Assembly: GCA_002900995.3 (NCBI GenBank)
Contig: CM035311.1
Span: forward strand, 3,782,001 to 3,846,000
Direction of reading: 5' to 3'
DNA: 64,000 nucleotides
DNA from: Ganoderma boninense
Taxonomy: Eukaryota > Basidiomycota > Agaricomycetes > Polyporales > Polyporaceae
Shown: positions 46,742 to 57,584 of the stretch, piece after piece
Numbering within the stretch: the first letter of the stretch is position 1
Layout of the letters: each line of letters opens with the position of its first letter
Program-made: the position numbers and the translations under genes
Notes under the pieces: generated by a model
The model's database searches: none
What the model saw: only the letters and a program-made list of their open reading frames with translations
Told to the model about the DNA's origin: nothing

Positions 46742-48538
46742 ATGTTTGTCTCCCAATGCGTCGACGAATTTCACAAGTCCAACGCGTCCTCTTCGTCCAA
46801 ACTCCGTTCCGATGAGGATTTCGCCGCTGCTCTATCTCCTTTGCAGCCATCTCCTCTCTCCCGAGACGAGATCCTCTATTTCTTCGCTCGCCTGCCCTCC
46901 CCGCCCCTCCTCATCGCTCGCACCGGTGCCCCCTGGAAGCCGATCCCCTCAGGTCCTTGGCACGTCCCTTACGACAGAGAGCTCCGCCCCGTGGGCAAAC
47001 ACGCCATCGCTGCCCCCGGAGTCTGGGAGAACAAAGTCGGTCCTGCGATCCTCCAGGTCCTGGACGAGGAGAACGTCCGGTGGAACACCATCGACGTCCA
47101 TCGCATTCACTACTACCTCGACCTCGACGACGGGGCTCCGTACCCCGTCGTCGTCTGCATCGGCGTCAAGTTTGGTCTCCTTTCTGGAGAGGATGGCGCC
47201 CGCGTGGCGAACCGCTGCCAGGCGGTTCTCGATGGCTTCGGCCTCGCCGATGTAGAGGTCGCTATCAAAGCCTCGGAACGCTTCCAGTCTGCAGCCCCCG
47301 CGTTCGAAAAGCCTGTCAGGTGGACGTCCGGGGAGAAAGACCCCATGGTCCAGTCCCGCATGCCGTTCACCTCCTGCGTTGGGTTCCCCCTGTCGAGCGT
47401 GGCCTGCCCGGGCGTCCAAGGGAGCGGCGGGTTTTTCTTCACCAACGGCGAGGACACCTCCAAGGTTTACCTCCTCACCGCCCGCCATGTCGTGATGGAC
47501 ACGACGGCTCGCGAGAAAAACACCGTTTACGACCACAAGTCCAGCGAACGGCCACGCCGCCAGGATGTCACCCTGTTCAATGAGAAGGGTCTCCTTGAGC
47601 ACATGAAGACTGTCCGGGTCGGGCTTGGGTCTCAGTCCAGAGGTGCAGAAATATACAAACAATGGGTCGATGATGCGCAGGCCAAGTTGAACGACAAGTC
47701 CCAGCCTCCGCAGGACAGGGACGAGGCTAGATCGCTCAGACACAACCAACGCTTGCTTGAGGAAGCGCAGGAGTCCATGACGGACCTCGAAACGCTCTAC
47801 GTCGACGCCGCCAAACTGTACCTCTCCGAGCTGGGCCGCGTCCTCGGCTTCGTCATCTACGCGCCCCCCATCGGGTTCTCCCTCGGCGAGCACAAGTACA
47901 CGGAGGACGTCGCCATCATCGAGATCGATGCCAACAAGATCGATCCCAGCACCTTCCGCCCCAACGTCCTCGACATGGGCTGTGAGCGTGGCGGGGGGAA
48001 CTTGATGAAGTTCATGAATCCACCGGGGTGGTTCACGATGGGCAAATTCGGAGCCGAGGCTCCATTCCAGTACCCGGCAGACCGCCTCCTGCAGCTCCGC
48101 GGTATCGTTCCCGATGCCGAGCTGCGCGACCCACAGCAGGAGGACTTCAACGGCGACTCGTGCCTCATGGTCCTCAAGCGAGGCTGGGCATCCGGCCTGA
48201 CCATCGGCCGTCTCAACAACGTGCCCTCGTACACCAAGACCTACTGGGAGGACGGCACGTCCGATGTCTCAATGGAGTGGCCCATCTTCAGCTTCCGCCC
48301 CGACGAAGGCAAGTACGCCAAGTCGTTCTCGGAGCCAGGAGACTCCGGCTCGGTTGTCGTCGACGGCTCAGGTCGTATTGTCGGAATCATCACCGGCGGT
48401 GCAGGCTTTAATGAACCCTCGGTGTATGGCACGTCGACGGTTGGGGGCCACGTTACTTATATGATGGCGGCCGACTTCATTCACAAGCAGATGCTCGCCC
48501 GCGGTATTGACATGAATGTCAACTTTACCCTCGGTTAG
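46742..48538 (+). CDS. Trypsin-fold (PA clan) serine protease-like protein
   Basis: A single exon of 598 codons from the ATG at 46742. The N-terminal part (PSGPWHVPYDRELRPVGKHAI, WNTIDVHRIHYY) is a conserved fungal module I cannot name. The C-terminal part carries a complete chymotrypsin-like triad in order: His in YLLTARHVVMD (about residue 249), Asp in EDVAIIEID (about 389) and Ser in EPGDSGSVVVDG (about 533), followed by GRIVGIITGGAG. A helical insertion of about 100 residues separates the His and Asp regions. There is no signal peptide, suggesting an intracellular location. Substrate unknown; similar uncharacterised proteins are common in mushrooms. The start is uncertain because an upstream mini-exon is possible. 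Confidence 0.8.
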   Translation: MFVSQCVDEFHKSNASSSSKLRSDEDFAAALSPLQPSPLSRDEILYFFARLPSPPLLIARTGAPWKPIPSGPWHVPYDRELRPVGKHAIAAPGVWENKVGPAILQVLDEENVRWNTIDVHRIHYYLDLDDGAPYPVVVCIGVKFGLLSGEDGARVANRCQAVLDGFGLADVEVAIKASERFQSAAPAFEKPVRWTSGEKDPMVQSRMPFTSCVGFPLSSVACPGVQGSGGFFFTNGEDTSKVYLLTARHVVMDTTAREKNTVYDHKSSERPRRQDVTLFNEKGLLEHMKTVRVGLGSQSRGAEIYKQWVDDAQAKLNDKSQPPQDRDEARSLRHNQRLLEEAQESMTDLETLYVDAAKLYLSELGRVLGFVIYAPPIGFSLGEHKYTEDVAIIEIDANKIDPSTFRPNVLDMGCERGGGNLMKFMNPPGWFTMGKFGAEAPFQYPADRLLQLRGIVPDAELRDPQQEDFNGDSCLMVLKRGWASGLTIGRLNNVPSYTKTYWEDGTSDVSMEWPIFSFRPDEGKYAKSFSEPGDSGSVVVDGSGRIVGIITGGAGFNEPSVYGTSTVGGHVTYMMAADFIHKQMLARGIDMNVNFTLG

Positions 48539-49085
48539 GTATCCTCCGTTCCGAGCCCACTTCCCCTGCTCGTCCGTCTGCCGTTTTGTTGATGAGCGTG
48601 CGCTTTGGCAAGGAGATACTTGGTACCTAATGTTCGCCCCAGAGTGTCCTTGAGCCTAAACAGCGTAAAATTTACAATCATGCGAGTTACAGTAGTCTAT
48701 AAACCAATTGTGCAGTTTAGAGTCGCAGGTCGAGGATTCCAGGAATGATACGGCGCACCTTGTTGACCGGGGAAACGACTGCGATTGAACCGGGGTCGAC
48801 CGCCGAATGAGGGTATGCAGCACAGATGGTCTCAAGCGCGAGAGCGAATGACGATTGCGAGAAAGCAAGAACTTTACAACATACGACTGCCCAAGTCGGA
48901 GCGCTGAGCGCAACGGACGACGCCGTGGAGAAACGGTCCAATGTCCTCCTCTCATCCTCTCCTCTTTCTCTCCTCTCCCGTTCCCCTTTGTCGGATATAC
49001 ACATACTTCTCTCGCCGTCTGACCGCCCGCCCTTGCCATTCCGACGCCTGGGCGTGGATGCGCCAGGACGCCGGATTACGGTCGC
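48539..49085. other. Convergent 3' spacer
   Basis: About 550 bp between the protease-like gene and the dynein light-chain gene, which converge here. No gene or clear terminator structure. Confidence 0.5.
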
Positions 49086-49549
49086 TCATGACTTCCAGAT
49101 GAGGATGGCGAGCGAGCCGATGTAGAAGTAGATGAAGTGTTTGGTTTCTGATTACGCATGCATCAGCTCGATCTCCATCCACAAGCCGGCGTACACGAGC
49201 GAGCGATTTGGACGATGGCCGCGGCACGGAGCGCGAAACATGGCTAGGCTCGGAGGAAGATATGAGTGGAGGTACGGGACGCACCGTGTGTAACGTATGA
49301 GCCAAAGTTCTTTCCGACGACGACGTGCCAGGTGGGCCCGTGGCGTTTGTCGAACTCCTTCTTGATCTGGGCGGCGATGTCCTTCTCGATGTTGTACTTT
49401 TCGAGGGCGGCAGAGGCGACGTCAACGGCTTCCTGCTGCATTTCCTCGCCCATGTCGACGTTCTTGATGATGGCCTTGGGGCCTGCGCCGTCGGCCTTTG
49501 CGATCGAGCCGGCATCAGAGCCGGTCGGGGCGTCGACCTTGTCCGCCAT
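49086..49549 (-). CDS. dyn2: Dynein light chain LC8
   Basis: Exons 49285-49549 and 49086-49147 join in phase to 108 aa. The core [51 protein letters not shown] and [20 protein letters not shown] is the highly conserved LC8/DYNLL fold, which dimerises and clamps short linear motifs in dynein intermediate chain, nuclear pore and other partners. It has an extra N-terminal stretch of about 25 residues ([20 protein letters not shown]) compared with animal LC8. The intron sits just before ETKHF. Confidence 0.95.
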
Positions 49550-51109
49550 GGTGTGGTTGGGTATAGGGAAGGATGGGGCTGGAGGAATGCGCAGAGGTTG
49601 AGGAGTGGAAGGAGTTGTGAAGACGGGGAGGAGGATGGGGCAAAGATGACTCACGAAGAGAGGACGGTGTGGCTGGGCTTTTGAGATGGGGGAAGGAGGA
49701 GAGAGAAGCGTCCACGTGCGGTGTTTCCTCGTCTCGACCATGCGCGCTTGTGGCTCGCGCGCGCGCGGGGACTGGGATGCAGACGTCGACGAGGCCTCCT
49801 CCACGCCGCTTGGGTCCCACCGTCGTTCACACTCACCGCGATCGACCCCAACACGCTCGAATCCTCACGCTGGCGGTCTTGTTTGGGCGCGGTCGTCGTA
49901 CCACGGGAACGGGGTGCAGAGCGAGCAGGCCTGTTCTGGTCTCACCTCCACATGCTCGAGAAGCCCCTTCCAGCTTTCGTCCACGCGCATCGCGCCCGGC
50001 GCAAGTACACGCTTGCCTTCGATACGCCTCTTCCGTACCATACCAAGCCTTCCAAGTTTCGCGAGGACGAGGGCTCTCTGCCGTCGTCTCTCGCGCGTTC
50101 CTTGCCTTGCCGACGACTACCAACCCGCGATCCTGGCTTTGATCCTGGCCGTTCTCATTCAAATTTACATTAGACTCGCCGCCCTCAGTCTTCTGGGACC
50201 TGTGTATTCTCACCCCATTACTGAACCTTACTGACAGATCTCGAGAGAGATAGACTACGGTCATATTCCGGGGCTTTTTCTACCCGCCGCATGCAACTGC
50301 GTTCCTAGAGGTCCGCGACCGTCCGTGTCTATTAGTATCTTAGACGGGTCCCATACGCAACCGCAATGCGACCAGCCAATATATTATTGAATCCTCGTGC
50401 TTTCTCACCGCTCGCTATCGCCGTTTCTCTCGCTGTCAGGTCGCGCCATCCCGTCGTGTATATCATCCTCGTCCTCGTGGCTCGCGGCCTCATCTGCTGC
50501 CCGTCCTGCACATGCCAGTCCCGCGCGATATGAATGAACCATTTTCCTTCCAACATGTGTCCATGTGGCCGCAACGATAGGTTGCTGAGATGCCTTTGCG
50601 TCATGTTTCAACTTCCTACCCTCTTCGCGCGCGTGTGTCGCCCTTGAGTTCTCGGCAAGGCCTAGCTCCTGCTTATATCTCAGTGTCTCAATATTCCGCG
50701 GTCGCCTCATTTGCCTTTACCGCCCTGCGCGAACTGCCTCGAGTAAGTACCGCAGTGCGTCGAGCCGAGGTGCGTGCGCGCGGCGTGGGAAATGCACGCA
50801 CCCGTGACCGACGCGTTGGGCAGGGGCATCTCGCGCGCATCGAGCCGCAGCCTCAACCTCTTCCACCACCTTCCACCTCCGGTCTCGGACACCTCACCTC
50901 ATCGTCTTTTTCTCGTAACTTGTATACCACCGAGGCTCCCGCAACACTCTCGAGTAGACTCCTTGAACACCACTCGAATCAAGCTCCTTTAATCTGCCGC
51001 CTGTATACCAACCACCGAGGAGAAACCACATCGGTACGCCCTAATTACTCTCCCGTCCCGCACGTTTTCTCACTTTGCACGTCTGAAGTATTTATCTTAC
51101 CCTGGAACC
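49550..51109. other. Divergent intergenic region
   Basis: About 1.56 kb between the LC8 gene and the disordered orphan. Several 100-240 codon frames exist but show no recognised domain; the segment just before 51110 is CT-rich with TTTATC, as in fungal 5' UTRs. Confidence 0.45.
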
Positions 51110-52903
51110 ATGAGGTCCTCCTTGAACGATCTCAACGACATACCCAACCGCATCCCTTCCCGTCCCGGCAACCGAAGGCCACCACTGCAACGCACGCACG
51201 CGAGCCACAACGTCTTTCCAGCCCTTCCTCCCATTCAGACCACCTATACGGTTTCATCAGATACTGCCACCATCGCGCTTGTCGACGATGTTGCGAGCGT
51301 TGTCGAGAGTGACCCCTGTAGCCGCGGAGAGCACAGCAAAGTCGACCTCTCTCCAATGTGCCCGCCATCCCCTTCTTCCTCTATTTCGTCTTCTAGTGAG
51401 TCCTCTAGTGAGTCCCCAACCTCTTCACTAGCCACTCCGCTCGAACCGGATGACTGGGAACGATTCCACGATGGTTTCGCCCCCCCTGCCAACTCAACCC
51501 GACCTCCCATCCACTCCTGGCCTCCGACGCCCAACCCCAACATCCCTCCCCACCTCCACACTCAAGCGCGAGACTCGTACCATGGCTGGTCGGAGAACTC
51601 CTTATTCGAACGGAAGCGGTTCTGGTACAGGCGCCATCGTACATGGTGGGACTACGACGAACACTGCCGCCAGCTCCACAACTATCTCGCCTCTACCTCC
51701 GCGGAGTCTGAAGGCGACCTCGATTCCACAACGTACTACCCGCCATCCCCCGCACTCCTTCCGTCGCGTCTTACTCCGTGGAGCGGCCCGAATGGTCTCT
51801 CGCTCGACGCAGAACGTATCGCCACCGACGCACTCGCCCTTCCTCGGGTATTCCGACTCCAGGTGCATTCTCCCTGGGCACCTGTCTTTCCGCGCTTTGG
51901 CGACATCGAAGACCTCCGCGACCCATCTTGCGAGTTTCTTGACAGGATGTTCATGAACTTCCCTCCCTACGCTATCAGCAAGCTTCTCTACGTCGAGCAA
52001 ATGGCCGCCCAGGAGAACGGCCTTCGTGCCCCGAGACACTCTCCGCCCACCTCTCCAGGTGCGGTTGCTCCCTCCGACGCTCCATGGTCGCCTGCCTCTG
52101 CCTACAGCGATGACGGGCGCGGAGTCGCCGAACTCTCGACGATGGCCACCTCTAGCACGATGTCGTTTCCTCCTCGAGCGTCTGGGCTATATGGCGGGCT
52201 GCGGTGGCTCGATCGTTGGGAACTCCTCAAGCGGCGTTTCTTTCCGCAGTCCATCTCTCCTTCGTCTACCACCTCTTCGGCATCATCTCTGCTCCCGTCG
52301 GCCGAGTCGGACCCTGCACTGTCAGCTCCTGTTCACTTACCTCCCCGCCCAGGCACGCCTCTCCCGGACGACGAGCAGGACCACGCGACGTACCTCGTGC
52401 CCCTCGCATCCTCGCATTCCGACGACCAGATTGACGAGGTAGCTGGCAGCGATGTCTGCGCGAACTCCGTGGATCCAGGCGGGCCATCTCCGCCTCCCGA
52501 GGTTCTTGCGCCCGCTCCTCTGCCCGAGCGCGCCACTTCCCCAGCTGCAGACGACGCTGGTCCGGTGGTTAGGCTTCCGTCATCTCCGTCGCATCCCCCT
52601 CGCACGTATGCTGCTCAGGCGACACCACCCGCCGCTCAGGACGCTCCGTCTCCGTATCGGGGGCGGCGCACATTGGCGGACGAGCTGAGCGCGGCGCTCG
52701 GAGATGCTCAGGGTGTTCAGTTCTCGATTGCGCCGCCGTCGGCAGTCGTCCAGGTGCCGTCTCGGTTTTCTTTCTTCGCCGAGGAGAACATGTTCGATGG
52801 TGAGTTTGATTACGAAGAGAACGCGTCTGCCTTTGATGTCGCCGCTATCCCTATGGTACCCGCTAGCATGACAAGTGTCCATGTCGAGGCAGTTCCCTGC
52901 TGA
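51110..52903 (+). CDS. Ser/Pro-rich, largely disordered protein of unknown function
   Basis: Uninterrupted 597-codon frame from ATG in a good context to TGA, with consistent third-position C/G bias. Long Ser, Pro and acidic runs (SSSISSSSESSSESPTSS) flank a denser central part containing WSENSLFERKRFWYRRHRTW, YDEHCRQLHNYL and FRLQVHSPWAPVFPRFGDI, then CEFLDRMFMNFPPYAISKLLY. I do not recognise the family. The aromatic/basic central block looks like the conserved core, and the C-terminus ends near residues VEAVPC. No signal peptide or membrane segment. Confidence 0.65.
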   Translation: MRSSLNDLNDIPNRIPSRPGNRRPPLQRTHASHNVFPALPPIQTTYTVSSDTATIALVDDVASVVESDPCSRGEHSKVDLSPMCPPSPSSSISSSSESSSESPTSSLATPLEPDDWERFHDGFAPPANSTRPPIHSWPPTPNPNIPPHLHTQARDSYHGWSENSLFERKRFWYRRHRTWWDYDEHCRQLHNYLASTSAESEGDLDSTTYYPPSPALLPSRLTPWSGPNGLSLDAERIATDALALPRVFRLQVHSPWAPVFPRFGDIEDLRDPSCEFLDRMFMNFPPYAISKLLYVEQMAAQENGLRAPRHSPPTSPGAVAPSDAPWSPASAYSDDGRGVAELSTMATSSTMSFPPRASGLYGGLRWLDRWELLKRRFFPQSISPSSTTSSASSLLPSAESDPALSAPVHLPPRPGTPLPDDEQDHATYLVPLASSHSDDQIDEVAGSDVCANSVDPGGPSPPPEVLAPAPLPERATSPAADDAGPVVRLPSSPSHPPRTYAAQATPPAAQDAPSPYRGRRTLADELSAALGDAQGVQFSIAPPSAVVQVPSRFSFFAEENMFDGEFDYEENASAFDVAAIPMVPASMTSVHVEAVPC

Positions 52904-53680
52904 TGGTGTGGCTGTTTATCTTCGAGAGGAGTGGCGATGTTGAGTGGCGCGTGGTTTTATAACGGTCGTATGTATTCACAAAAGACTCATTTCGATAATG
53001 TTGTGGACATCTGAAGTCTACCCTCTAATACTCTACCCTTGTGATGATAAATGTAGTCATAGCTAGTGTCTGAATGTAGCATACAGTTACTTCACGTTGT
53101 TATGAACTGACGTTTCAATTTACGAGCACCGGCACTGTTGAAGTTGTGTATGGCTTATGCCTTGTACGTAGCGCAGCCACTCATGAGTCGAGAACGGTTA
53201 CGACTGGACGTATATTGATACGTAGTAGGTATGTATTCACGTAGCAGCGTAGCAGCGTGATGACTGAAGTTGTAAAACGTAATAGAGAGTATTGCAATGT
53301 TGCAACCTTGTAGTCGTGTATCAGGGCGTCAATTGTAACATAACGGAAGCGCCTCCATTGCCGCACCCTGGCGTACCACAGGTGGAGAACGCTTAGCTAC
53401 GTAGCTAGGTAGCCGACGGTTAAGGCACTCCCTTCCCAGCTATGTAGTAGCGGAATTGACGGCGAAGCGGCTATGCAAATACATGGATCATAGTGTAAGC
53501 ACCCCGCTTGGGCGACAACTATGTGGATACACACCTACGTATGACAGAGGGGGTAAAAGACTGCCCGTAAGGGTTAGGGCCATAGAATCACAAGGGTCGG
53601 GGGTCTGAAGTGTGTGGACGAAGGGACCATGGGTCCGCGCCATGGTGTTCTGCACGGACGAGGCTGCCATCTGTCTGCGC
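52904..53680. other. AT-richer spacer
   Basis: 3' flank of the disordered orphan and DNA bordering the retroelement LTR. Short GTAGCAGC repeats near 53240. No gene. Confidence 0.5.
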
Positions 53681-54786
53681 TGTCACAGCCTATCGACTGT
53701 GCCACCAAACAAACAAACAAAGGGGCTCACTGATGGGTAGGGAATAGCGGGGGGTAACCCCAGGGTGTTTGAGGTGACACCCCCTACCCTTACCCCCCAA
53801 ACCCTTACCCCTCACTGGGGGGTGGGGGGTTTTCCAAGGGTACAAGTTTCTGACCCTTACCCTTACCCTTACATACCCTTATGCTATACCTTTGAAGATT
53901 TTGGCTGAAATTAGTACTGGATAGGCAAGATATATGCTCTACAAGGTGTCTACTACTGCTGTTAAGCAGCATTGATGCAAGCAAAGTAGTATTACCCCTA
54001 ATATACAACTATATTCAAGAGTATAATTCAATGTACTATTTCAAATACCCTTAGAGTTATACCCCTGACCCTTGACTGGGGGGTAGGGGGGTCTGAACTG
54101 ATGACCCCCCACCCCTACCCTTAGACACCCTTACCTCCACCCCCAAAAACCCCCATACCCCCCGCTATTCCCTACTGATGGGGCACACAGGGGGTGGCAA
54201 CAGAAAGGAAGAGGATAGATTGCCTAGACTAGAAGGCGCAGAGGGGCAGGGGCTGTTAGGCTGCCTACAGTGGAAGGGAGGGAAGAACAGAAGACAGAAT
54301 CTGAGGTTCTTGATCCCACATCACAGCTGTTACGACTGGCTGTCGAGTAAGATCAGGGAGGAGGCTTACGAGACGAGCAGGGGCGTTGACGAGCACTTGT
54401 GCAGCGAGAGCGGAGCAGGGCTCGACAGTCAGGCTGGAGACAAGATGTATTGAGCGAGTAACTAACGAGCGAGAATACAGCGAGGCTTACCTAGAGACAA
54501 GAGGTCGAAACTGAGGTCTCCAGGTAGCGAAGTACAGGCCTTATATACATGTAACGGACAATGGGAACCGGGAACAATAGGTAACTATGGACACGGGAAC
54601 CAGTGGAAGAACAATGGTATGTAGTACAATGACGACGGGAACAATGGGTAAAGGAGTTATTGTACTGCGAGAACAAGGGACGGGTTTGCTAAACAACGGA
54701 GGACAATAAGGACGACGCGGGAGGCAAACAGTCCAAAAAGGGAAAGAGAGACGCCGGGGTAGGCACCGAGCGTGCCATTCATGACA
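53681..54786 (-). mobile_element. LTR of a Ty3-type retrotransposon, split by a MITE
   Basis: Read on the plus strand, the segment starts TGTCA and ends TGACA, the short inverted termini expected of LTRs. Immediately beyond its internal end lies ATACCCCCCTCCT (54787-54799), which on the minus strand is a purine-rich polypurine tract, and the integrase frame follows. Subtracting the nested MITE and its target duplication leaves about 660 bp. The outer boundary is inferred from the termini alone. The opposite LTR is not present in the window. Confidence 0.6.
53738..54174. mobile_element. 437-bp hAT-type MITE
   Basis: Perfect 19-bp terminal inverted repeats TAGGGAATAGCGGGGGGTA (53738-53756 and 54156-54174) are flanked by a perfect 8-bp direct duplication CTGATGGG (53730-53737 and 54175-54182). 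An 8-bp duplication with TAGGG-type ends is the hAT signature. The interior is AT-rich with subterminal CCCTTACCC repeats and no coding capacity, so it is non-autonomous. It is inserted in the LTR of the adjacent Ty3 element. Confidence 0.9.
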
Positions 54787-54812
54787 ATACCCCCCTCCTA
54801 AGGATCGTGTCC

Positions 54813-56847
54813 TCACGATCGAGTCTTCTTGTTGAGAGGGCCAGGAGCGTCGGGATGTGTCGAATGAAACTTTTGCAGCACTTTTGGCGCATTTGCTAGA
54901 TCCGACACGTCTTCCCAGCTATCGTGTTCAGGGCCCCAGCCCTTCCAGTGAACAAGATACTGCAGTTTCTTCCATCGCCCATACCGACGCAACTCCAACA
55001 CTTCCTCCACTTCATACTCCTCTCCTTCCACTTCGAAGGCTGCAGGTTCAGGGGGATGCCGACCGGGAAGTTGGCTTTCTTTGTGCGGGTGTAGGAGCGT
55101 CACGTGGAACACTGGGTGGAGTCCCATGTCTTTGGGGAGCTTGAGCTCGTAAGCCAAGTTGCCCACCTTGCGCTTGACCGGGTATGGGCCAGCGTACCGG
55201 TCCACCAGTTTCCGAGAGACTCCAGGGACTCGGAAGTTCCTCGTGTCGAGCCACACCTTCTGACCCTCCTTGAACTCTGGAGCAGCTGAAACATAGCGAT
55301 CGTAGTACTCCTTCATCCGCTCTGCTGCTAGGGTTAAGGCTGAGGTCGCATCCTCCCTTGCCTGCCGCAACTCCTCTCTTCGTTCATCTGCCGTGGGCAC
55401 CGTGGTAGATAGCATCGGAACGTGGAACTGGGGTTCGTAGCCGTACATGAGGTAAAACGGCGAGTACCCTGTGGATGAATGTATGCGCGAGTTGAAGCAG
55501 TATTCTGCCGTTGGCAGCCACTTGACCCAATCGTCGCGGCGCCTCGAGCAGTACATCCGTAGGTACGCCTCTATCTCCTGGTTCCATCGCTCTGACTGCC
55601 CATCCGTCTGAGGGTGATAGGCTGTGGACAATGCGCTTTCTATATCGAGGCCTTTAAGGATTGCACGGAAGAGCTTGCTAGAGAACTGAGGCCCCCGATC
55701 AGAGATGATCTTTCGTGGGAGTCCATGTAGACGGAACCATTCTCTAATGAAGTTGTCTGCAGTCCCTTCCGTGTCGATCTCCTCGGTGCATGGAATAAGG
55801 TGAATCATCTTTCCATGCCGATCAGCAATAAGCTGGAGCGCGTTGTATCCGTCCACCTCTGGCAGTCCAGTGATGAAGTCACAGGTAACTACTTGGCCTG
55901 GGCCGTCTGGGATCTCGTTGGGTTGAAGAGGACCGTGTGGCTTCGCATGTGAAGTCTTGCCACGGCGACAAGTGTCGCAGGTCTCAACGTAATCTTTAAT
56001 GAACTTTGCCATGCCCGGCCACCAGTAGTTCCGTGTAACCAACTCCACCGTCTTTGCCTGGCCAGGGTGTCCAGCAGGCGGGAGGTCGTGGTGAATGCGC
56101 ACTATCTCTGCTCGGAGCGCGTCATCTTTGGGGACATAAACTCGGCCGCGGTAGAGCAGCAGGCCTTGTTCTGTGTTCCAGTCCACCAAATCGTTTTGTA
56201 GACGTGCTGGCCCTAGCTTATCGAGCTTGCTGAGTGCCTCTGTGACCTCCTGCTCACGCTCTCCACATTCTCGAATGCGGCGGAGCAGTGCCTTCTCTGG
56301 TACCACCGACATGTGCCCTCTCTTGGCTGCCAGTACTCGGAAGCGATTGGGTTGCAACATGACTCGGTTCAGGTTGTCATCGGCATCGTCTTCTGGTGAT
56401 CAGGCCTGCACGACAGCGCATCTGCCCTACCATTGGAGGTGCCCGGCTTGTGTGCAATGACAAAGTCAAACCGTGACAGGTAGAGAGCCCATCGTGCCTG
56501 TCTGCGTGTAAGGTTTTGCGCGGCCTTCCAGTACTCAAGGTTCTTGTGGTCCGACTGGATCTCGAACACACTAGGAAGACCCTCGAGGTAGTGGCGCCAG
56601 GCCTGCAGGGCACGGATGATAGCGAGCATCTCCTTGTCATAGATTTCGTAGTTGCGTTCCGCATCGCTCATTGACTCGGAGTGGAAAGCCACAGGGTGCT
56701 ATTTGCCATCCTCCCCTCCTGAGACAGAACCGCACCGGTAGCATACCCGGATGCATCGACTTCGATGCGGGTCTTGCGGTCTGGATCATACATGCTCAGG
56801 ACAGGGCTTTCAGTGAAACGACGTTTGAGCTTGTCGAATGCTAATTT
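54813..56847 (-). pseudogene. Truncated Ty3/gypsy chromovirus pol (RNase H, integrase, chromodomain)
   Basis: The intact part (54813-56360) encodes an integrase with the HHCC zinc finger (residues in HDLPPAGHPG...CDTCRRGK), the DDE catalytic residues (in CDFITGLP, SDRGPQFSS and SERWNQEIEAYLR) and a C-terminal chromodomain (EEVLELRRYGRWKKLQYLVH, WKGWGPEHDSWE). Upstream, 56369-56847 keeps the RNase H part. There is an in-frame amber codon near 56690 in the RNase H segment, and the sequence stops abruptly at about 56847, before reverse transcriptase, protease and gag. The copy is therefore dead. Chromodomains guide such elements to heterochromatin. Confidence 0.9.
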
Positions 56848-57172
56848 ATAGGGTGTAAAGTAGGGGGGTATGCGGGTTAGAGTCGGGTTAGAGCGACCAT
56901 TTGGGCAAAAATGTGCGAAGTGACGGTCACACCGTCACTTCGCCAAGAATCAGGCACCCAAAATGATAAGCGTGGGAGCCAAAGATTGCGAAGTCACGGA
57001 TAGACCGCGACTTCGTATCACCTCAGGACGCGACATGCCAACAGTGTATAATCAATGTTAGGAAGCAGTATTTATAGTATGCAAAGTAGGGGGGGGGTGA
57101 GGGTTAGACTAAGGTTCTGGCAAGCCAGGACAATAATTGTGCGAAGATGCAGTGGAACCTGCAACATCGCAC
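56845..57172. repeat. Two diverged direct repeats with GCGA-type hairpins
   Basis: TTTATAG..AAAGTAGGGGGG starts at 56845 and recurs at 57071 (226-bp offset), both followed by GGGTTAGA and later by TGTGCGAAG. Hairpins: 56915-56943 has two perfect 13-bp arms around a 3-nt loop; 56988-57016 has the same 29-nt length with two arm mismatches; 57139-57172 has 14-bp arms with two mismatches. No coding sequence is present. The first repeat abuts the truncated end of the Ty3 relic. Confidence 0.65.
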
Positions 57173-57512
57173 TTACATATATGTGGAAGTGAATGCGGCA
57201 AAGCAAGTTCACTGGGACCTCGCAGCCTGAGGATCAAATGTGTGTGTGAACTGATACCTGCGATGATGCAGAAGGACGGCAACACCGCGTCATAGATTAC
57301 CGAAATACACATGCTAGAGGTAGACATAACGTCACAAGAGCATCCTTCCGAAGAACGTGGGAGCACATAAAGATTTAAAGTAGACTGATTTCTGGAATTG
57401 AATGGTCGCAATATTTATAACTCAGGTCGTGAAGGCACGCAGATCCGAGCATGGAAGCGAAATGCTAAAATTTAAACCATAGCCGATGCTCTACGAGGAG
57501 CGTCTGTGACAG

Positions 57513-57521
57513 CATATAAAG
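57513..57521 (+). promoter_or_regulatory. TATA box of orphan gene A
   Basis: CATATAAAG lies about 65 bp upstream of the ATG at 57585 in an otherwise non-repetitive stretch. Confidence 0.55.
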
Positions 57522-57584
57522 TGCGAGCCTCTGCCATCGAACCCCCCATCATTAACTCTCTCCGCCACCGACCCACATCACTCC

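Noticed and set aside
53770..54140. Telomere-like CCCTTACCC repeats
   Set aside because: The motif is TAAGGG, not the TTAGGG expected in basidiomycetes, and it lies inside a MITE with clear ends.
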